Source: Fusobacteriaceae bacterium UBA2433 (GTDB lineage: Bacteria; Fusobacteriota; Fusobacteriia; Fusobacteriales; Fusobacteriaceae). Taken from it: a stretch of 57,425 nucleotides of DNA. The stretch is taken from NCBI GenBank assembly GCA_002342785.1, contig DDQV01000030.1:1-57425 (forward strand). Reading direction: 5' to 3'. The notes under the pieces are model-generated. The model saw only the letters and a list, made by a program, of their open reading frames with translations, was not told the DNA's origin and searched no databases. The first letter of the stretch is position 1. Each line of letters opens with the position of its first letter. A program made the position numbers and the translations under genes. Shown in pieces: positions 52,749-57,425 of this stretch.

Positions 52749-55184
52749 TTATATGATATCATCTATGTTTTTTATATGAATATTTCTTGTTGGAATTGAG
52801 TCTATAAATAGACTTCCATATCGTTTTTTTATAATCCTATTATCTAAAATTGTTACTACACCTCTATCATTACAACTTCTAATAAGTCTACCTATTCCTT
52901 GTTTAAATTTAATTATAGCTTCCGGTATTTGATACTCCATAAAAGCATTTTTTCCTTCATCATTTAGATTTTCAATAATAGCTTCTACCACAGGATCACT
53001 TGGAACTTTAAATGGTAGTTTCACTATAATTACAGAACTAAGTTTGTCTCCTTTTACATCGACCCCTTCCCAAAATGATGCCGTTCCAAAAAGTACAGGA
53101 TTGCTGCTTTTTTTATACATATCTACCAATTGATTTCTAGGTGCTTGTCCTTGAATAAATAGATCATACCCTTCATTTTCTAATTTATCTTTCAACATAA
53201 AATATAGATAATTTAATGTAGAATAAGAGGTAAATAATAAAAATGTATTTCCTTTTGTCCTTTTTATAAGTTTTTCTACAAAATCTTTTACTCCATCTAA
53301 AAAACCACGATCTGTTGGAGATGGTAAATTTTTCGGAATATACACCTTCATTTGCCTATCATAATCAAAAGGTGAATCTATAATCTTTTCTAATACATTT
53401 TCATGAAGTCCTATAGATTCTTTAAAATATTTAAAACTACCATTAATTGCTATAGTTGCAGATGTAAAAACCATATGTTCCAAGTTAGAGTATAAATTTT
53501 CATCTAGCTCATCACTTATTTTTAAAGGTGTCGCTACAAATTTTACATTACTTTTTTTTTGATTTAAGGATATCCAATAAATAAAATTTTTATCATCCAT
53601 CTCCTTTATAAAATTATAATTAGAAAAGTAAGTTTCTAGTCTTTCAGTATATTTTATAAAATCACTTATTATTCCTGTTTCATCATCAACTTCTTTTATA
53701 ACACGTGCTAAACTCTTTAATCTTTTCATATAAACATTAAAGGTCAAAAGCATCTCTTCTTCTAATTCTTTTAATGTACTCCAATGTTCCCAATGCTTTA
53801 ATTCTTCTTTTCTCAATCGAAGACTCATATTTCCCTGTGCCTGTCCTGCAAAGGCTTCTATAACCTTTAAATAATATTCATTTCCACGATCAGCTAATTC
53901 TATATGCCGCGATATTAATTCTTCTATAATCTCCTTTTTTATAGAATCATATCCTTTATATTTTATATTTCTCAAATAATTTAACAACCCAGTATATTTA
54001 CTAGAATCTTTTTTCTTTCCTAAATGATGAATATTGTTCATTGTCTTATTAAATGAATATTTAGACGCCTCATAAGAAAAATAATCTCTAGATACATTTT
54101 CTATATTATGAGCTTCATCAAATACTATCAAATCATAGTCTGGTAATATAGAATAATCTGTATTAAATCCTACTTCCTTTCGAATAGAAAGATCAGCAAA
54201 AAACATATGATGATTAGTAATCAAAACATCAGCTTTTTTTTTCTCTTCCCTAGATTTTAAAAAGAAACAGTTCTCTTTAAAAGCACATTTACTCCCTGCA
54301 CAAATATCTGTTTCACTCATAAATTGTTCCCAAACTGTATAATCTACTTCAAATGGAAGTTCCCCCTTATCTCCGTGTTCAGTAGATTTAAACCACTTCA
54401 ATATATAACTCACTTGATCTTTTTGAGAACTACTCATATCATCAATTTCCGAACTTCCTCCAACTCCTATATTAGCAGCCTTCCTGTTACATAAATAGTT
54501 TCCTCTACCTTTAACCAAAACATAAGTAAATTTTTCAGATAACAATTTTTTAACTATAGGAATATCTTTGTGAAGAAGCTGTTCTTGTAAGTTTATAGTA
54601 TTCGTTGTGATTATTACTTTTTTTCCATTTTTTATAGCCCATTCTATACTTGGTATTAAATAAGCAAGAGTTTTCCCTGTTCCTGTTCCTGCTTCCACTA
54701 CAACTTTAGTTTTACTGTTGAGTCCATCCTCAATATGTTTCGCCATATGAAGTTGTTCTTCTCGATACTCAAACCCTTTAAATATTTCTGCCAAAAGTCC
54801 TTTTTTCTCAAAATATGGACCAATATCTATTTTTTGAATTTCTGCATTATTTATTTCTACCATAACATAGATATCGTCTACGGCATTATTTACGATATAT
54901 GAAGCCCCATCTTTTTGTTCAGAATACATTGAAGCTACAGCTACATCTGCATCAGACGGATATAAATAGCCTGAAGGATGATTATGGATTATTACTTCCC
55001 TTTTTTTCATCCTTTTAAGAAGTGCAGGAACCGATCCTTTATTTCCCCTTGCAATTACTTCTATATCATCTACTACTCCATCTTTATCTAGAATTCCTCG
55101 AAAGAATACCTCATTTCCATTAGCATTTACAATTTCTTCTTTCATTTTTTCTATTATTTTTTTTGAAATTTTTTCTAAAATCAT
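52749..55184 (-). CDS. DinG-type helicase with an N-terminal JAMM (RadC-like) domain
   Basis: 811 residues. Residues 1-120 contain the metal motif HNHPSGYLYPSDAD (67-80: His67, His69, Asp80) with a candidate glutamate at 25, as in RadC and other JAMM/MPN proteins. The rest is an XPD/DinG superfamily 2 helicase: GTGTGKT (166-172), cysteines for an Fe-S cluster (NYLCNRK; DICAGSKCAFKENC), LIVFDEAHNIE, and the last motif QGIGRLIRS. DinG of Bacillus carries an exonuclease at this end instead. ATG 55184 is eight bases from AAGGTG; the 20-codon upstream extension is unsupported. Likely unwinds R-loops or damaged forks; role of the JAMM part unknown. Confidence 0.9.
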   Translation of the reverse strand: MILEKISKKIIEKMKEEIVNANGNEVFFRGILDKDGVVDDIEVIARGNKGSVPALLKRMKKREVIIHNHPSGYLYPSDADVAVASMYSEQKDGASYIVNNAVDDIYVMVEINNAEIQKIDIGPYFEKKGLLAEIFKGFEYREEQLHMAKHIEDGLNSKTKVVVEAGTGTGKTLAYLIPSIEWAIKNGKKVIITTNTINLQEQLLHKDIPIVKKLLSEKFTYVLVKGRGNYLCNRKAANIGVGGSSEIDDMSSSQKDQVSYILKWFKSTEHGDKGELPFEVDYTVWEQFMSETDICAGSKCAFKENCFFLKSREEKKKADVLITNHHMFFADLSIRKEVGFNTDYSILPDYDLIVFDEAHNIENVSRDYFSYEASKYSFNKTMNNIHHLGKKKDSSKYTGLLNYLRNIKYKGYDSIKKEIIEELISRHIELADRGNEYYLKVIEAFAGQAQGNMSLRLRKEELKHWEHWSTLKELEEEMLLTFNVYMKRLKSLARVIKEVDDETGIISDFIKYTERLETYFSNYNFIKEMDDKNFIYWISLNQKKSNVKFVATPLKISDELDENLYSNLEHMVFTSATIAINGSFKYFKESIGLHENVLEKIIDSPFDYDRQMKVYIPKNLPSPTDRGFLDGVKDFVEKLIKRTKGNTFLLFTSYSTLNYLYFMLKDKLENEGYDLFIQGQAPRNQLVDMYKKSSNPVLFGTASFWEGVDVKGDKLSSVIIVKLPFKVPSDPVVEAIIENLNDEGKNAFMEYQIPEAIIKFKQGIGRLIRSCNDRGVVTILDNRIIKKRYGSLFIDSIPTRNIHIKNIDDII

Positions 55185-55253
55185 TATATATTCACCTTCT
55201 ATTTTAATATTATACCACAAAATAAAAAAAACATAATTTTTCATATAATCAAC

Positions 55254-55290
55254 TAAAAAATTAACCCAACCATAAAGTAGTTGGGTTAAA
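55254..55290 (-). terminator. Terminator after trmN6
   Basis: Perfect 10-bp stem TTAACCCAAC (55261-55270) / GTTGGGTTAA (55280-55289), followed on the minus strand by six T. It separates the ricT-trmN6 unit from the helicase gene. Confidence 0.92.
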
Positions 55291-55340
55291 AAATATTAAC
55301 TAAACAAATATTAACAATTTTTTATTATTAATATAAAGTT

Positions 55341-56006
55341 TTATTTTATATACAATGGTTCTAAAAATTCAAAACCTTTATTTTTTCCTTTTATAGCTTC
55401 TATCATAAAAATTTTAGAAATTTTAGTATTTTTACTAAATATATTTTGTATTCTTTTTGGATAAAATCCAAACTCAGATAACTTATTTAACAACTCTATC
55501 ATCCTTTCACTTCTATATATAAGGGTAATGCTTCCACCTGGTTTTAGAAGTCTCTTACTTTGAGCTATCAATTCCTCTAATTTTAAAGTAATCTCATGTC
55601 TAGAAATTGCTTTTATAGAATTATTATTAATTTTCCCATTAGAATTTTTCATATAAGGTGGATTACTAATTATATAATCATAAGTATTTCCTCTATTTAA
55701 TTTTTTTATGTCTATATTAATAACCTCTATCTTGCCTGTAAGATTATTTTTTTCTATACTTCTTTTGGCCATTTCAGCCATTTCTTCTTGGATCTCTACA
55801 GATGTAATTTTATTTATTTTAGGATTTCTAGACAAAATCAATGAAATTATTCCTGTTCCCGTTCCTATATCTAGAATATTCCCACTTTTATCAGGAGAAA
55901 AAAATTCTGCTACCATAACGGCATCTTCCCCAAATCTGAATCCATTTTTTTTTTGTAAAATAACCATCCCATGGTCTAATGGTTCTAAATTTTCATCTAT
56001 TTTCAT
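55341..56006 (-). CDS. tRNA1(Val) (adenine-37-N6)-methyltransferase-like protein
   Basis: SAM-dependent methyltransferase: FRFGEDAVMVAEF at the start, SAM loop ILDIGTGTGIISL, the N6-adenine catalytic motif NPPY in YDYIISNPPYMKN. 221 residues, like E. coli YfiC/TrmN6. ATG 56006 shares one base with the ricT stop (TAATG), so it is translated by coupling; no clear Shine-Dalgarno. Which adenine it modifies is inferred from family. Confidence 0.88.
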   Translation of the reverse strand: MKIDENLEPLDHGMVILQKKNGFRFGEDAVMVAEFFSPDKSGNILDIGTGTGIISLILSRNPKINKITSVEIQEEMAEMAKRSIEKNNLTGKIEVINIDIKKLNRGNTYDYIISNPPYMKNSNGKINNNSIKAISRHEITLKLEELIAQSKRLLKPGGSITLIYRSERMIELLNKLSEFGFYPKRIQNIFSKNTKISKIFMIEAIKGKNKGFEFLEPLYIK

Positions 56007-57262
56007 TATTCTGCTTCTAATCCTTTCGCAGCTTTCTCTTCTGGTGTTTTTTTCTTAGATTTGTGTTGTTTTCTAGCTTCTTTTTTATCAAAACTTACTT
56101 CATCTAAATTTACTCTCATTCTTCCTTTTCCTTCTATATCTACATATAGATATTCATTTAATGGATTTATCCCAACAACTCTACCCTTTGTATTTTCTAC
56201 TTTTACTGTTTGACCCATACTAGGACATTTTAATAAAGCATCAGCATATTGTTGATATTCATATTTTATACAACATAATAGTCTCCCACATGCTCCAGAA
56301 ATTTTTGAAGGATTTATTACTAACCCTTGATCTCTAGCCATTTTAATAAGAACTGAATCAAATTTATTAATATAAATTCTACAACAAAGTTCCTTTCCAC
56401 AGATTCCTAGACTTCCTAATATTCTAGCTTCATCTCTAACACCTATCTGACGCAATTCAATCCTAAGTTTAAATATAGTAGCTAGTTCTTTTACCAAGTT
56501 TCTAAAGTCTATTCTACCTTCTGCTGTAAAATAAAAAATTAATTTAGATTTATCAAAAGTAAATTCTGTAGCAACTAACTTCATAGGTAGTTCATGTTTT
56601 TTTATTTTTTCTTTTCCTATAATGTTGGCTTTTTCTGCCTCTATTTTTAGAGTTTCAAATTGTTGATTATCATCTTCTGTAGCTTTTCTAATTACTGGTT
56701 TTAGTGGTAATACCAAAGCTTTTTTACTCATCATTTTAGGAGCCATATACACTAGTCCAATTTCTTTACCTCTAGCAGTATCTACTACAGCTCTATCTCC
56801 TACCATATAATTAATCTCATCTACTACTTCAAAATAATATCTTTTTCTAGTTATTTCAAACATTATTCCTAAAATTTTATATTGTTTATCTTTAGAGCTT
56901 TTTTCTTCACTTAATTTTTTATTTTTTTCTTCCCATTCCTTATCTAAAAATTCTTTATTTAATTCTTCTTTTGCAACTTTCTTTTTTTCACAATTTTCAT
57001 CACAAGGTTCTGTCCCGCACACAACAGGAGCAGGCATAGCTAAATCCTCTTCTTCTATTTTTTTTGGTTTTATTATTTCTTTTTTTATAACTTCTACTAT
57101 ATTCTTTATATCATTTTTTTTACTTTCTACTTTACCTTTATGATTTTCGTCTGTAACCTCTTTCTTTTTATTTTTTTTATTATTTTTTTCCTTTAATCTC
57201 ATTGCCATTTTTTCTTCTATAGTCATCTTTTCTTCTATAGTTATATTGTTAGATTTATTCAT
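56006..57262 (-). CDS. ricT: RicT/PSP1-domain protein (YaaT-like)
   Basis: 418 residues. The C-terminal PSP1 domain has the cysteine pattern GICGKELCCRIYI and GACGRLLCCIKYEY. Bacillus RicT works with RicA/RicF, binds Fe-S clusters and adjusts RNase Y cleavage. The N-terminal 130 residues are a Lys/Glu-rich extension starting with a tandem TIEEKM TIEEKM, plus a short Cys cluster (CGTEPCDENCEKK). The only Shine-Dalgarno near ATG 57262 is a weak AGG. The upstream region looks like mobile-element debris, so the native leader may have been replaced; ATG 57226 (Met13) could also serve. Confidence 0.88.
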   Translation of the reverse strand: MNKSNNITIEEKMTIEEKMAMRLKEKNNKKNKKKEVTDENHKGKVESKKNDIKNIVEVIKKEIIKPKKIEEEDLAMPAPVVCGTEPCDENCEKKKVAKEELNKEFLDKEWEEKNKKLSEEKSSKDKQYKILGIMFEITRKRYYFEVVDEINYMVGDRAVVDTARGKEIGLVYMAPKMMSKKALVLPLKPVIRKATEDDNQQFETLKIEAEKANIIGKEKIKKHELPMKLVATEFTFDKSKLIFYFTAEGRIDFRNLVKELATIFKLRIELRQIGVRDEARILGSLGICGKELCCRIYINKFDSVLIKMARDQGLVINPSKISGACGRLLCCIKYEYQQYADALLKCPSMGQTVKVENTKGRVVGINPLNEYLYVDIEGKGRMRVNLDEVSFDKKEARKQHKSKKKTPEEKAAKGLEAE

Positions 57263-57425
57263 TGTAGCCTGCTAACAAAAATCTATATAAATCTATACAT
57301 TTTTGAATTTTCCTACTTCACCCTGTCTCGCCTTGCCGAAGCTACTACGATTTGTTATAACAGTCCATAGGCTTAAATTCCCGTCTTAGCCAACGGTACA
57401 TATGAATATTAGCTTTTTAATTTGC
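57263..57425 (-). pseudogene. Probable decayed 3' end of an IS605-family tnpB
   Basis: No intact frame, and clearly richer in GC than its neighbours. On the minus strand one frame reads MYRWLRREFKPMDCYNKS before stops; another carries on as SSFGKARQGEVGKFKNV. EFKPMD followed by such a tail is typical of the C-terminus of TnpB proteins of IS200/IS605 elements, here frameshifted and interrupted. It ends about 20 bases from the ricT start. The piece is cut by the window edge, so the identification rests on a short match. Confidence 0.42.

Noticed and set aside
55185..55244. Longer N-terminus for the DinG-like helicase
   Set aside because: The extra 20 codons contain the AAGGTG used by ATG 55184 and have no ribosome binding site of their own.
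57290..57425. Possible structured RNA gene (RNase P, 6S, tmRNA or SRP RNA)
   Set aside because: The GC rise first suggested an RNA, but none of the conserved blocks of those RNAs could be found, and the minus-strand translation fits a decayed TnpB tail better.

Overview
The window is an AT-rich stretch of bacterial chromosome, densely packed with genes and mostly on the minus strand. The gene complement suggests a Gram-negative anaerobe of the Fusobacteriota (Fusobacterium, Cetobacterium or Ilyobacter type). The signs are very low GC, an outer-membrane beta-barrel porin next to Firmicute-like genes (PgpH, RicT/PSP1, MltG, TrmR-like methyltransferase), strong AGGAGG ribosome binding sites, several TTG starts, and riboswitches that end in intrinsic terminators. 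The genus cannot be fixed from the sequence alone.

Layout. 1-10 kb: a start codon running off the left edge, mltG, a DEAD-box RNA helicase, two unknown genes (one probably an outer-membrane protein with a non-standard start), an acyl-CoA synthetase, dapF behind a lysine riboswitch, a small membrane protein, a TrmR-like methyltransferase, rsmB and a SlyD-like isomerase. 10-15.6 kb: a glycogen/maltodextrin operon (malQ, glgP, a TSCPD-domain protein) and a porin. 15.6-17.4 kb: an accessory island with a MarR regulator between two diverged copies of a 150-bp repeat, plus an IS200/IS605-like left-end fragment. 17.4-28.4 kb: a run of tex, a histidine kinase without a phosphoacceptor His, ileS, lspA, glyQ and glyS. 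28.5-34.5 kb: galU, metG, a DUF374 acyltransferase, ybaB and sppA. 34.6-35 kb: a wrecked IS605 tnpB. 35-43 kb: mainly transporters (AbgT, YitT, a UraA-like permease, an AzgA/PbuG-type purine permease behind a guanine-class riboswitch), a pepF with an N-terminal membrane/export segment and an FlK-like thioesterase. 43-57 kb: galE-yfcE, thiN with a DNase I-fold protein, efp, a lipase, a DgkA-PAP2 fusion, ybeY, pgpH, a JAMM-DinG fusion helicase, trmN6 and ricT. At the right edge, upstream of ricT, there is probably the decayed tail of another tnpB.

How it fits together. Most genes are housekeeping: cell wall and envelope (MltG, LspA, SppA, GalU/GalE, DgkA-PAP2), translation (three aminoacyl-tRNA synthetases, EF-P, RsmB, YbeY, TrmN6, TrmR-like), and nucleotide or second-messenger handling (PgpH, purine and uracil permeases). 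I see no defence island, CRISPR array, prophage or biosynthetic cluster. The best leads are single-gene oddities: the JAMM-DinG fusion, the EF-P with a long non-canonical tip loop, the His-less kinase between tex and ileS, and a possible internal second start in pepF. To these add the ATT-start outer-membrane gene and the traces of dead IS605 elements.
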